This document shows positions 17,340 to 27,163 of a stretch of DNA of 64,000 bases, one piece after another. The notes below the pieces were generated by a model. That model did no database searches. It saw only the letters and a program-made list of their open reading frames with translations, and had not been told where the DNA came from. The stretch comes from Tissierella praeacuta DSM 18095. Its GTDB lineage: Bacteria > Bacillota > Clostridia > Tissierellales > Tissierellaceae. The stretch covers positions 451,235-515,234 of the forward strand of contig NZ_FQTY01000001.1 in assembly GCF_900128955.1 (NCBI RefSeq), read 5' to 3'. A program made the translations under genes and the position numbers. How positions within the stretch are numbered: position 1 is the first letter of the stretch; each line of letters starts with the position of its first letter.

Positions 17340-17372
17340 ATTATAGGACATAATTTATAAAATTTTTGTCAT
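17340..17372 (-). promoter_or_regulatory. Candidate spoIIG promoter with 21-bp spacer
   Basis: On the minus strand ATGACA (17367-17372) and TATAAT (17340-17345) are separated by 21 bp. Bacillus subtilis spoIIG likewise has an overlong sigma-A promoter activated by Spo0A bound over the -35. The complementary strand reads TTTGTCATT here, a partial match to the Spo0A box TTTGTCGAA. The distance to the spoIIGA start is about 40 bp. Confidence 0.5.
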
Positions 17373-17387
17373 TTTATGGGCAAAATA

Positions 17388-17419
17388 AAAAACGTATCTC
17401 AACAATAAGATACGTTTTT
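17388..17419 (-). terminator. Intrinsic terminator of ftsZ
   Basis: Stem of 12 bp (17388-17399 with 17408-17419) and 8-nt loop, 13 bp after the ftsZ stop, with a T-run at the end of the right arm on the minus strand. It separates ftsZ from the spoIIG operon. Confidence 0.8.
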
Positions 17420-17431
17420 CTACTTAATTCA

Positions 17432-18529
17432 TTATAGTCCTTTCTTATCTCTTCTTCTAAGAAAAATTGGAATATCTAATTCCTCATCATCTAAGCTAGA
17501 AGCTGACTCATCTTTTACATTATCACTAGGATTAATATTGTTTACTCCTAATGCTGTATTATTTTTATCTACGGACAATATATCGAATCCTGTTGCAATA
17601 ACAGTTATTTTAATTTCATCTTTTAATTCTTCATCAATACCTGCACCAAATATTATATTTGCATCTTTATCTACAGATGCTCTAATTAAATCTGCAGCTT
17701 CATTAACTTCAAAAATACCTAAATCTTCTCCGCCTGTAATATTTAACAATACTGATTTAGCCCCTTCTATGGATGTTTCTAATAGAGGAGATTTTATTGC
17801 TTGTTTTGCAGCCTCTGTGGCTCTATTATCTCCTGCTGCTTGTCCAATACCCATATGTGCTATTCCCTTATCCTGCATTATAGTTTTAACATCTGCAAAG
17901 TCTAAGTTTATAAGATTAGGGACTGCTATTAAATCTGATATTCCTTGAATCCCTTGTTTAAGTACCTCATCTGCCATCATAAATGCTTCAACCATAGTAG
18001 TCTTTTTGTCTGAAACTTGAAGTAATCTATCATTTGGTATAGTAACTAAAGTATCTACTTTAGATTTTAATTCTTCTATTCCTTGCTCGGCATGTTTTAA
18101 TCTTTTAGGTCCTTCAAAAGTAAACGGTTTTGTGACTACTCCTACTGTAAGAATTCCTAATTCTTTAGCTATTTCTGCAACAACTGGTGCTGCTCCGGTA
18201 CCAGTCCCGCCCCCCATCCCAGCAGTAATAAATATCATATCAGCACCCTTAACAATCTCCATAATTTCGTTTCTATTTTCTTCAGCAGCTTTTGCACCAA
18301 TGTCTGGATTAGCACCTGCACCTAATCCTCTAGTTAACTTTTCTCCTATTTGTAGCTTCACTTCTGCTTTTGAAGAATATAGTGCTTGTCTATCTGTATT
18401 TAATGCAATAAAATCAATACCTCTAACTCCATGTTCAACCATTCTATTTACTGCATTGTTTCCGCCACCACCAACACCAATAACTTTTATCTTAGCAAAT
18501 TGATCTACATCAACATCAAAATCAAACAT
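17432..18529 (-). CDS. ftsZ: Cell division protein FtsZ
   Basis: A 365-residue tubulin-like GTPase that forms the division ring and the asymmetric sporulation septum. The N-terminal nucleotide-binding [11 protein letters not shown], the tubulin signature GGGTGTG (residues 106-112) and the T7 synergy-loop sequence are present. A short acidic/polar linker leads to the conserved C-terminal peptide DIPIFLRRR that binds FtsA or SepF; neither of these is encoded in the window. ftsZ has its own terminator and lies between the division cluster and spoIIGA. Confidence 0.98.
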   Translation of the reverse strand: MFDFDVDVDQFAKIKVIGVGGGGNNAVNRMVEHGVRGIDFIALNTDRQALYSSKAEVKLQIGEKLTRGLGAGANPDIGAKAAEENRNEIMEIVKGADMIFITAGMGGGTGTGAAPVVAEIAKELGILTVGVVTKPFTFEGPKRLKHAEQGIEELKSKVDTLVTIPNDRLLQVSDKKTTMVEAFMMADEVLKQGIQGISDLIAVPNLINLDFADVKTIMQDKGIAHMGIGQAAGDNRATEAAKQAIKSPLLETSIEGAKSVLLNITGGEDLGIFEVNEAADLIRASVDKDANIIFGAGIDEELKDEIKITVIATGFDILSVDKNNTALGVNNINPSDNVKDESASSLDDEELDIPIFLRRRDKKGL

Positions 18530-18587
18530 TTTTTTTCCCCCTTGTATTATTGTAGATAATCTTATATTTCATATTGTTTTTTATAAA

Positions 18588-18932
18588 TTAATTAGATTCC
18601 TTTTTTTTGAATAACAGAATCCTCCTAATCTTTGCAAAGTTTTCAAAGAGTCGCCCACCAAAGGTAAATATGGCAGCATAATATAAAGGAACTCCTAATC
18701 TATCTCCTAGATATGCAAGAAATGCTGCTAATATTGCATTTCCAAAAAAACCTGAAATAAATATATTTATATTAAAGTTTTTTTCCAGATTAGATCTTAT
18801 ACCACCAAATACTGAATCTAAGCAAGCTAATATTGCTACAGATATATAAAGCGAGTAGGATGTATTATAAGTATATGGCAAGATAAAGCCTATTACAGCT
18901 CCTATTAAAATTCCAATTAATGCAAAAAACAA
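18588..18932 (-). CDS. sbp: Small basic protein Sbp (DUF1290)
   Basis: A 114-residue membrane protein of the Sbp/DUF1290 family, with about three hydrophobic segments (FFALIGILIGAVIGFILPY, LYISVAILACLDSVFGG, AIFTFGG region) and a basic tail. Function is unknown; the gene sits between ftsQ-type genes and ftsZ in many Firmicutes. TTG 18932 is chosen because GGAGAGG lies nine bases upstream and the protein then begins at the first membrane segment as in homologues; GTG 18941 overlaps the SD. Confidence 0.88.
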   Translation of the reverse strand: MFFALIGILIGAVIGFILPYTYNTSYSLYISVAILACLDSVFGGIRSNLEKNFNINIFISGFFGNAILAAFLAYLGDRLGVPLYYAAIFTFGGRLFENFAKIRRILLFKKKESN

Positions 18933-18933
18933 T

Positions 18934-19659
18934 TTAATCACCCTCTCCTATTAATTTAGCATATTTGAAATTAAATATTCCAGTAAAAGCTGGGATTATT
19001 ACCTGATCTTCTACTTTTGTTTCAAAACCTATTTCACAAACATTCTTCAGGATATCCCCATAAGTCCCAGGTGCAATAACAGAAGCATGTAATAGTTTGG
19101 GATCTCCTATAGCTTTAATAATAAAGGGAGTTACTGAACTTCTTCCATTTATCCTAATAATAGGACCACCACATTTTATTTCTGAAGTAGCAAGCACTCT
19201 TTCTCCATTTATACTTATAGCCTCTGCACCTGCTACCCTTAAGTCATTTATAATATTTAATATATATTCATCATGAATAATATCATTATTAAGATCAAAT
19301 TCTGCACTTCTTTCCTCTGGATTGTCATACATAGTAATAACTATCCCTGGTCCTTTTAATGCTGTTTGTCCAGAATGTACCTTATTATATTTAAGCTCCT
19401 GTAAAAGGAAATCAATAATATTATCGTCGCCCTTTGCAATATTTTCAAGTAATTTTAACTCTTCCTCTTTTACTTTTATCATCTTATTTAATTCAGAGAT
19501 TTCATTGTTAATAGCAATAATCTCAGCTTTTGTAGCCTGTAACGATTTAATAGTTACTGGAGCATATGTTTCTAATTTCATTTTTATCTGAGTAGCTATA
19601 AAAATACCTACTATAATACTAAATAAGGTTAGGATGATTTTAGGATTATCTCTTTTCAT
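18934..19659 (-). CDS. DUF881 family protein (YlxX/YlxW-like), first copy in cluster order
   Basis: A 241-residue protein with one N-terminal membrane anchor (IILTLFSIIVGIFIATQI), a coiled-coil stretch (about residues 25-70) and an extracellular DUF881 domain containing GPGIVITMYDN and AISINGERV. Family members sit in division clusters of spore formers; function is unknown. ATG 19659 is preferred because GGGG lies eight bases upstream. It is a paralogue of the next gene, 11 bp away, and both are likely to face the cell surface. Confidence 0.85.
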   Translation of the reverse strand: MKRDNPKIILTLFSIIVGIFIATQIKMKLETYAPVTIKSLQATKAEIIAINNEISELNKMIKVKEEELKLLENIAKGDDNIIDFLLQELKYNKVHSGQTALKGPGIVITMYDNPEERSAEFDLNNDIIHDEYILNIINDLRVAGAEAISINGERVLATSEIKCGGPIIRINGRSSVTPFIIKAIGDPKLLHASVIAPGTYGDILKNVCEIGFETKVEDQVIIPAFTGIFNFKYAKLIGEGD

Positions 19660-19670
19660 AATAATCACCC

Positions 19671-20402
19671 CTATTGCTTTGTATTTTCTTCAACTGGCGT
19701 CGAGTAAATAAATTCTTTAATTCTTCTACATTTAGGTATAATAATATTAGATTCCTGATTTACTCGAACAAGATAATCATAATTTCTAAGTACTGTTACT
19801 ATCCCACCTTTAAGGTTTAAAGCAGATTCCAATGTTTCTGGTTTGCCGATAGCTTTAATAACTATTGGCGCAGATGTTGATACTCCATTAATTTCAATAT
19901 GATTCCCAGCCTTTTCTATTTCTGTAAAAGCCGTATACCTTTGGTCATTAATAGATATAGCTTCAGCATCAGCTGCATTTAAAACAGATATTACTTGAAG
20001 CACTAAATCTAATTCATCTACTATACTATAGGATTCACCAAACTCCAAATCTACAGGCGGATCATTTATTTCCATTACAATTCCTGGTCCTTCCAATTCT
20101 AAATATCCTGCAAGCATTCTATATTTCATAGTATCCTTATATAGATTTTCTGCATATACATTCTTATCTACTTCTCCCATTTCATATTGCTTTATTTTAG
20201 CTTCCAGTTCTTCAATTCTTTTGGTTTGGGATTCTCTTTCATTTTGAGCCTTTTTAAGCTCTAAGGCTAATTGCTGTGCCCTCTGAGTAGGCAAAATTCC
20301 TTCACCAACAGTTTTATTTATAGTTTTAAACTGGATGGATAAAATAATTCCTAAAAAAATTGATACTACAGTTAATGCAATATATTCCTTAGCATTTTTC
20401 AC
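19671..20402 (-). CDS. DUF881 family protein (YlxX/YlxW-like), second copy
   Basis: A 243-residue paralogue of the neighbouring DUF881 protein: N-terminal membrane helix (ALTVVSIFLGIILSIQF), coiled coil (about residues 35-75, rich in Q, E, R, K) and a DUF881 domain with GPGIVMEINDP and AISINDQRY. The start is GTG 20402, right after the ftsQ stop, with GGGGAGGG as ribosome-binding site. The pair lies between ftsQ and sbp, so a division-related envelope role is likely but not established. Confidence 0.85.
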   Translation of the reverse strand: MKNAKEYIALTVVSIFLGIILSIQFKTINKTVGEGILPTQRAQQLALELKKAQNERESQTKRIEELEAKIKQYEMGEVDKNVYAENLYKDTMKYRMLAGYLELEGPGIVMEINDPPVDLEFGESYSIVDELDLVLQVISVLNAADAEAISINDQRYTAFTEIEKAGNHIEINGVSTSAPIVIKAIGKPETLESALNLKGGIVTVLRNYDYLVRVNQESNIIIPKCRRIKEFIYSTPVEENTKQ

Positions 20403-20403
20403 T

Positions 20404-21165
20404 TTATCCCTCCCCTTCTTCATTAAGTACAATAATAGGATTATCTCCTCTATCCATTAAAATCATTTTACATGGTAATTGCTTTTCTTCGATATCATTT
20501 AAAATTTCATTTAATAAACCTACTTTATATTTTACATTATAAAGGGTACCAAAGGCAACAGAAATACCATCAATTAATATTATATTAACATTGTTATTAT
20601 CTGCCATATCGATTTTTTTCATTTTTGATAATATTCCTCTAGCTTGTCCCTCAGATATAAACTCACTATACCCTTTAGATTGTAGTATTGATAATATATT
20701 ATCTCCTGGTTTTTTATCTTCTACATTTAAACCTACTAATAAGGGTAATTTTTCATCTTCAGTATCTATTATATCTAATATATAGCCATCTATATCTATT
20801 AATCTAACTGATGAAAGTTCTTTTATTTGTAATATTGCTTTACGTTCTATAATATCAATAATAATTCCTTTAGGAAATTTTCTTTTTACTTTTACTTCCT
20901 TGACATACGGTAATTTTATTAAATTTTTCTCTCCAGTTCTCGTACTTATTTTAAATATATTTTCTCCAAGATTTATAGAAGAGGCACTAATTACAACATC
21001 TTTTGCAATCTTATTATTTCCTAATACTTTTATATTACTTATAATAAAAAAATTGGAATTAAGGGCAAATATAAACAATAACAAGATAAAAGAAATTAAT
21101 AATAAAAATCGAAAAAATAATCTTCTTCTTCTAATTTTTCTTTCTACACGCGAAAGTTTTTTCAT
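20404..21165 (-). CDS. ftsQ: Cell division protein FtsQ/DivIB
   Basis: A 253-residue bitopic division protein. A very basic cytoplasmic tail (RVERKIRRRR) precedes one membrane helix (about residues 17-40). The POTRA-type domain starts at about FIISNIKVLGNNKI, and the FtsQ/DivIB region follows. It would join FtsL and the septal transpeptidase. ATG 21165 follows AGGGG by the usual distance. It sits between murA and the DUF881 pair. Confidence 0.9.
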   Translation of the reverse strand: MKKLSRVERKIRRRRLFFRFLLLISFILLLFIFALNSNFFIISNIKVLGNNKIAKDVVISASSINLGENIFKISTRTGEKNLIKLPYVKEVKVKRKFPKGIIIDIIERKAILQIKELSSVRLIDIDGYILDIIDTEDEKLPLLVGLNVEDKKPGDNILSILQSKGYSEFISEGQARGILSKMKKIDMADNNNVNIILIDGISVAFGTLYNVKYKVGLLNEILNDIEEKQLPCKMILMDRGDNPIIVLNEEGEG

Positions 21166-21196
21166 TATTTCCACCCCTAAGCTTGTCCTTTTAGAT

Positions 21197-21220
21197 AAAT
21201 AGCAGCCTTTGCTGCTATTT
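21197..21220 (-). terminator. Hairpin at the end of murA
   Basis: 10-bp perfect stem (21197-21206 with 21211-21220) and a 4-nt loop overlapping the murA stop. Downstream on the minus strand is ATCTAAAAGG, with little T-run, so termination may be partial and ftsQ may still be reached. Confidence 0.45.
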
Positions 21221-22468
21221 TACCTTGTTAATATCTGCACCTAAGCCTTGTAAAGTTAGATGAAGATTATCGTATCCTCTTTCAATATGATAAATACTAT
21301 TAACTTCAGTGGTTCCTTTTGCAGCAAGTCCTGCCAAGGTTAGAGCAGCCCCACCCCTTAAATCCTTCGCTGTAGTCTTGGCACCAGTTAACTCCTTCAC
21401 ACCTTTAATAACTGCAACTCTTCCAAATGTTTTAATATTTGCACCCATTCTAATAAGCTCTTCTGCATGTTTAAATCTGTTTTCAAATACTGTTTCAGAA
21501 ATTATACTGGTTCCATTTGCTATTGATAAAAGAGCCATCATTTGTGCCTGCATATCTGTTGGGAATCCAGGATAAGGAAGAGTTTGTAACATCTCAATAG
21601 AGTTAATCTTTCTTGGACCTGTTACCTTCATAGAATTTCCATTACTATATATAGTAACTCCTGCTTCTTTTAATTTTGCTACAATTCCAAGAACATGATC
21701 TACAATAACATTGTTAATTATTATATCTCCCCCAGTTATTGCTGCAGCAACCATAATTGTACCTGTTACAATTCTATCGGGTATTATACTATGTGCTACA
21801 TCTCTAAGAGTATTTACCCCCTCTATGGTAATAACTGATGTGCCAGCTCCAGAAATTCTTGCCCCAGATTTATTTAAGTAATTTTGTAAATCAACTATTT
21901 CTGGTTCCCTAGCAGCATTTCTGATTATAGTTTTACCATCTGCAGTTACTCCAGCTAAAATTATATTTTCTGTAGCTCCAACAGAAGGATAATCCAATTG
22001 TATATCACAACCTTTAAGTCCATTGGTTCTACAATATAAATGTCCATGAGATTCTTCAATCTCTGCCCCCATATCTTTTAATGCCTTAAGATGTAAATCT
22101 ATTGGTCTTGGTCCTATTTCACAACCACCTGGATAGGATATTATAACTTCTCCAGTTCTTGCTAACATTGCACCCATAAATATAATAGAGGATCTCATCT
22201 CTCTAACTAATTCTTCCTGTACTACTATTCGATTTAATGGCTTAGAATCAACTATCATAGTAGTTCCTTCTACATCAACAGTACATCCTAAGTCTATGAG
22301 TATCTGCTTCATTATTTCCACATCCCTTAAATTAGGGATATTTGATATAATACTTTTATTTCCACCTATAACTGTAGCCGCTAATATTGGTAATACTGCG
22401 TTTTTTGCACCTAAAATTGAAGTTTCACCTGTTAATTTATTTCCACCATTAATAATATACTTCTCCAC
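21215..22468 (-). CDS. murA: UDP-N-acetylglucosamine 1-carboxyvinyltransferase MurA
   Basis: A 417-residue enolpyruvyl transferase that starts peptidoglycan precursor synthesis from UDP-GlcNAc and PEP. Lys22-Asn23 and the active-site Cys116 in PGGCEIGPRPIDLH are present. The Cys form is the fosfomycin-sensitive type. The length matches the family. Located after murG, with a 76-bp gap carrying no recognised signal. Confidence 0.97.
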   Translation of the reverse strand: MEKYIINGGNKLTGETSILGAKNAVLPILAATVIGGNKSIISNIPNLRDVEIMKQILIDLGCTVDVEGTTMIVDSKPLNRIVVQEELVREMRSSIIFMGAMLARTGEVIISYPGGCEIGPRPIDLHLKALKDMGAEIEESHGHLYCRTNGLKGCDIQLDYPSVGATENIILAGVTADGKTIIRNAAREPEIVDLQNYLNKSGARISGAGTSVITIEGVNTLRDVAHSIIPDRIVTGTIMVAAAITGGDIIINNVIVDHVLGIVAKLKEAGVTIYSNGNSMKVTGPRKINSIEMLQTLPYPGFPTDMQAQMMALLSIANGTSIISETVFENRFKHAEELIRMGANIKTFGRVAVIKGVKELTGAKTTAKDLRGGAALTLAGLAAKGTTEVNSIYHIERGYDNLHLTLQGLGADINKVK

Positions 22469-22544
22469 CTAACCACCTCCACATATGCTCATAATAAGTA
22501 TATATGACCATATTATGCATTGGAGTAAATGAAGTTACATATTA

Positions 22545-23648
22545 TTATTTAACAATTGTATTAATAATTTCAAATATTTTTTCTGAAGCATCTATTTTCC
22601 CTAGTTTCTTACTATTCTTTGCCATTTCTTCTAATCTATTTTTATCTTTAATTAAATCATATATAATGTCATTTAATATATTCCCTCTTATATCTTTTTC
22701 AAGCACTAATATTGAAGCTCCTTTATTTTCAAAGGCTCTAGCATTAAACTCTTGATGATTTTCAGCAGTATATGACTTTGGTATTAAAACACTAGGTACT
22801 CCTACTGCTGATATCTCTGCTAAAGTAATTGCCCCTGAACTAGTAACTACAAGAGAAGCAATATTAATAGCTTCAGGAATTTGATAAAAATATGGAAAAA
22901 TTTTAATATTGTTATTTAATTTAATATTATCTCTCTTCAACCTATCTATAAATTCGTCATAAAATCTTTTACCTGTTACATGTATTATCTGTATATCTTT
23001 TTTATCTACTGCTTCCTTTATAAGAGAATATATTCCGTCATTTAAGGTCTTTTGTCCTCCACTTCCTCCAAAAGATAAAATAAAAGGAACAGATTTATCT
23101 ATATTTAACGCTTTATAAGCTTCTTCTTTATTGATATTTAAAATTTCCTTACGAATTGGATTCCCAGTATTTATGACTCTATCTGGATATTTGAAATATT
23201 TTTTTGCCTCATCAAAGGTTACGGCTACTTTGTCTACATATCTTGATAATATCTTATTAGTAATACCAGGAAAGGCGTTTTGCTCATGTATCATTGCTGG
23301 AATTTTTTTCTTTTTTGCAATATATACAACTGGGCCACATACATATCCGCCAGTACCTATCACTACATCTGGCTTAAATTCATTTATAATTTTTTTAGCA
23401 TCATTTATTCCATGAAATAATTCTTTGAGAGCTATAAAAGATTCTTTATTTATTTTTCTTGGCATTCCCTTAACCCTTATGGTTCTAAATTGAAATCCTT
23501 CCTTTGGAACAAGTTCTGATTCTAATCCCTTTTCTGTACCTACATAAAGAATTTTTGCATGTTTATCTTTATTCTTTATTTCATTTGCAATGGCCAGGGC
23601 TGGATAAATATGTCCTCCCGTGCCTCCCCCTGTTATTAAATACTTCAT
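22545..23648 (-). CDS. murG: UDP-N-acetylglucosamine--N-acetylmuramyl-(pentapeptide) pyrophosphoryl-undecaprenol GlcNAc transferase MurG
   Basis: A 367-residue GT28 glycosyltransferase that converts lipid I to lipid II at the inner membrane face. The N-terminal GGGTGGHIYPALAIA loop, the middle SFGGSGGQKTLND and the C-terminal SSGAITLAEI..GVPSVLIP donor-site motif are clear. It follows ftsW/spoVE by 6 bp, consistent with co-transcription. Confidence 0.97.
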   Translation of the reverse strand: MKYLITGGGTGGHIYPALAIANEIKNKDKHAKILYVGTEKGLESELVPKEGFQFRTIRVKGMPRKINKESFIALKELFHGINDAKKIINEFKPDVVIGTGGYVCGPVVYIAKKKKIPAMIHEQNAFPGITNKILSRYVDKVAVTFDEAKKYFKYPDRVINTGNPIRKEILNINKEEAYKALNIDKSVPFILSFGGSGGQKTLNDGIYSLIKEAVDKKDIQIIHVTGKRFYDEFIDRLKRDNIKLNNNIKIFPYFYQIPEAINIASLVVTSSGAITLAEISAVGVPSVLIPKSYTAENHQEFNARAFENKGASILVLEKDIRGNILNDIIYDLIKDKNRLEEMAKNSKKLGKIDASEKIFEIINTIVK

Positions 23649-23654
23649 ATTTGT

Positions 23655-24782
23655 TCAACTCCTATCTAAATTTGCGTGCCTTGAAATGTTTAAGAGTATT
23701 CCTATAGCTGACATATAAATCATCAAGGAAGTCCCTCCATAGGATACAAAAGGAAGTGTAATCCCTGTAGTTGGTATAGATGATGTTACTACTGCTATAT
23801 GAATTAAAGATTGAACAGTTACCAGAGCAGTGATACCTGAAGCTAAAAAACAACCAAAACTATCCTCTATGCTAAGTGCAATACGTATTCCCCTCCAAAT
23901 AACTAACATCAATATCAATATCACAGTTAAAGTACCTAAAAAGCCTAATTCTTCTCCTATAATTGAAAATATAAAGTCATTATAAGATTCTGGAATATAT
24001 GAAAACTTTTGTCTACTTTTACCTAGACCTAAACCAAATAATCCTCCTGAACCTAAAGCATATAAGGATTGTACTGCCTGCCAACCAATATCAAGTTTAT
24101 GAGCAAAGGGATCTCTAAATGCTGTTATCCTATTTCGTCTATATGCATTTTTTTCTCCAGATAATGCTAAAACTCCTAATCCTATTAAACCAACTCCCAT
24201 AAAAATCAAGTGAGATAAATTCATTCCTGCTATAAAAAACATACTCATTAAAGCACCTGCTAAAGTAATAGTAGTACCTAAATCCTTTTGTATATATATA
24301 AATCCACATGATATGCCAATAATAATCAAAGCTGGTATTGTTCCTTGTTTTAAGGTTCTTATATTTTCTTTTTTATTGGCTAGAAAATTTGCAAAATAAA
24401 TAATTGAACCGATTTTTATGGCATCAGATGGCATAAAAGTTGTAAAACCTAAATTAACCCATCTCCTAGCACCTTTAAGGGATTTGCCTAAAGGTGTAAA
24501 AAGCAATGCCCCAGAACCCAATGATAATAAATATATTAAAAATGAATATTTTTTCCAAACCTTATAATCAATATTCATACAAATTATCATTCCAACTAGA
24601 CCTATTGATGCCGCTATTATTTGTTTCTTTAAAAAGTAATATCCATTCCCAAAATCCTGCATAGCCTCTGGCCAAGATGAACTAAATACCATTATGATGC
24701 CAATAAATACTAGCATTAAAGTTCCCATTAGCAAACTAAAATCAACAGCTTTTTTCTTTTTTACTGAATTCTTCTTTGCCAT
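23655..24782 (-). CDS. ftsW: SEDS glycosyltransferase FtsW/SpoVE
   Basis: A 375-residue polytopic membrane protein of the SEDS family with about ten hydrophobic segments. It carries conserved motifs including YFANFLANKKEN, RRNRITAFRDPFA and the C-terminal TGITLPFVSYGGTS. SEDS proteins polymerise lipid II glycan chains with a cognate class B PBP; SpoVD nearby is the probable partner. FtsW (division) and SpoVE (cortex) cannot be told apart from sequence and this may be the only copy. Confidence 0.92.
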   Translation of the reverse strand: MAKKNSVKKKKAVDFSLLMGTLMLVFIGIIMVFSSSWPEAMQDFGNGYYFLKKQIIAASIGLVGMIICMNIDYKVWKKYSFLIYLLSLGSGALLFTPLGKSLKGARRWVNLGFTTFMPSDAIKIGSIIYFANFLANKKENIRTLKQGTIPALIIIGISCGFIYIQKDLGTTITLAGALMSMFFIAGMNLSHLIFMGVGLIGLGVLALSGEKNAYRRNRITAFRDPFAHKLDIGWQAVQSLYALGSGGLFGLGLGKSRQKFSYIPESYNDFIFSIIGEELGFLGTLTVILILMLVIWRGIRIALSIEDSFGCFLASGITALVTVQSLIHIAVVTSSIPTTGITLPFVSYGGTSLMIYMSAIGILLNISRHANLDRS

Positions 24783-24783
24783 T

Positions 24784-26145
24784 TTAATCCCCCTTTAGAC
24801 CATAAACGGCATCTTTAAAATCTTGACCTCTTTCTTCAAAATTATTGTACATATCCCAGGATGCACAAGCAGGAGATAGTAAAATATTATCTTTTTCTTC
24901 ACCACAATTATAAGCTAATTTAACTGCTTCTTTCATATTCTCTACTAAATGTACATTATTAAATCCATTATTTATTGCTGTTTCCTTAATTTTTTCTTTA
25001 GTGGAACCTAAAAGTATTAATTCTTTAACCTTTCCATTGAAAGATAAAATCAATTCATCAAATTCAGCTCCCTTATCATATCCTCCTGCAATTAATATTA
25101 TAGGGGCTTCCAATGCTTCAATTGCTTTTATTGTTGAATCAGAGTTTGTTCCCTTAGAGTCATTATAAAATGATATTCCCTTTATAGTTTTTACATACTC
25201 TATTCTATGCTCAACACCAGGAAATTCTCTTAACACTTCAGCTATAATTTCTAGCTCTATACCCATTGCCCAAGAAATAGCTATGGCTCCAAGAGCATTT
25301 TCTAAATTATGTTTCCCTAAGATTTTCAGTTGTCTATATGGTAAAATCTTAGAAAGATTTTGTCCATCTTTCAATACTATATAATCTCCATCTATAAATA
25401 CTCCATTATCAAGTTTTTGATTTGCACTGAACCAAATTATATTTGAATTAACCTCATTTTGTATTTCTCTAAGAGTTTTATCTTCATAATTTAACACTGT
25501 ATAATCATATTTATCTTGATTTTTAAATATTTTTTTCTTAGAAAGAATATAATTATCTAAAGACCCATGCCAATTTAAGTGGTCTGGTGCAATATTGGTT
25601 ACAAGACTTACCTTTGGTTTAAAATATATAGTATTTTCTAATTGAAAACTACTTGCTTCTATTACAAAAACGTCATCTTTATTAGCATTTACCATATCCC
25701 ATAATATACCAACTCCAATATTTCCTGCAACATATGTATTGCAATTAGCTTTTTTAAAAATCTCACCTACTAAAGTTGTAGTAGTTGTTTTACCATTTGT
25801 TCCTGTTATAGCAATTATATTATCTGTAGGAGAAATCCTATAGGCTAGTTCTATATCTGTAATGACCTCAATATTCTTTTCTTGAGCATTTACTAAAATA
25901 GGAGCTGTCGGTGGAATACCAGGACTCTTAACTATTAAGTCAATATCCTCTAAAGGAAGTTCATTAGTATTCAAATGTTTTTCAACATATATATCTTTAA
26001 TCTTGTCAAAAAAATCCTTCAACTCATCTTTAGTCTTAGAATCGCATACTATTATTTGTGCACCTAGTTTATGAAGGGCTTTCACAGTTGATAATCCAGA
26101 GATACCAAGCCCAAAAACTAAGACTTTTTTATTCTTTAAATACAT
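24784..26145 (-). CDS. murD: UDP-N-acetylmuramoylalanine--D-glutamate ligase MurD
   Basis: A 453-residue Mur ligase adding D-Glu to UDP-MurNAc-L-Ala. N-terminal Rossmann-like domain (VLVFGLGISGLSTVKAL), central ATP-binding P-loop GTNGKTTTT, and YNDSKGTNSDST plus a C-terminal domain. Two base pairs separate it from ftsW. Length is normal. Confidence 0.96.
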   Translation of the reverse strand: MYLKNKKVLVFGLGISGLSTVKALHKLGAQIIVCDSKTKDELKDFFDKIKDIYVEKHLNTNELPLEDIDLIVKSPGIPPTAPILVNAQEKNIEVITDIELAYRISPTDNIIAITGTNGKTTTTTLVGEIFKKANCNTYVAGNIGVGILWDMVNANKDDVFVIEASSFQLENTIYFKPKVSLVTNIAPDHLNWHGSLDNYILSKKKIFKNQDKYDYTVLNYEDKTLREIQNEVNSNIIWFSANQKLDNGVFIDGDYIVLKDGQNLSKILPYRQLKILGKHNLENALGAIAISWAMGIELEIIAEVLREFPGVEHRIEYVKTIKGISFYNDSKGTNSDSTIKAIEALEAPIILIAGGYDKGAEFDELILSFNGKVKELILLGSTKEKIKETAINNGFNNVHLVENMKEAVKLAYNCGEEKDNILLSPACASWDMYNNFEERGQDFKDAVYGLKGD

Positions 26146-26163
26146 AAAACCAGCTCACTTTCC

Positions 26164-27129
<966 letters not shown>

Positions 27130-27163
27130 TTAATTTTCTCCTCTCAAGTATCTAATCCTATTG

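Noticed and set aside
17538..18503. Long antisense reading frames inside ftsZ
   Set aside because: They are mirror images of the codon bias of ftsZ, lack ribosome-binding sites and show no recognisable protein; the ftsZ frame is certain.
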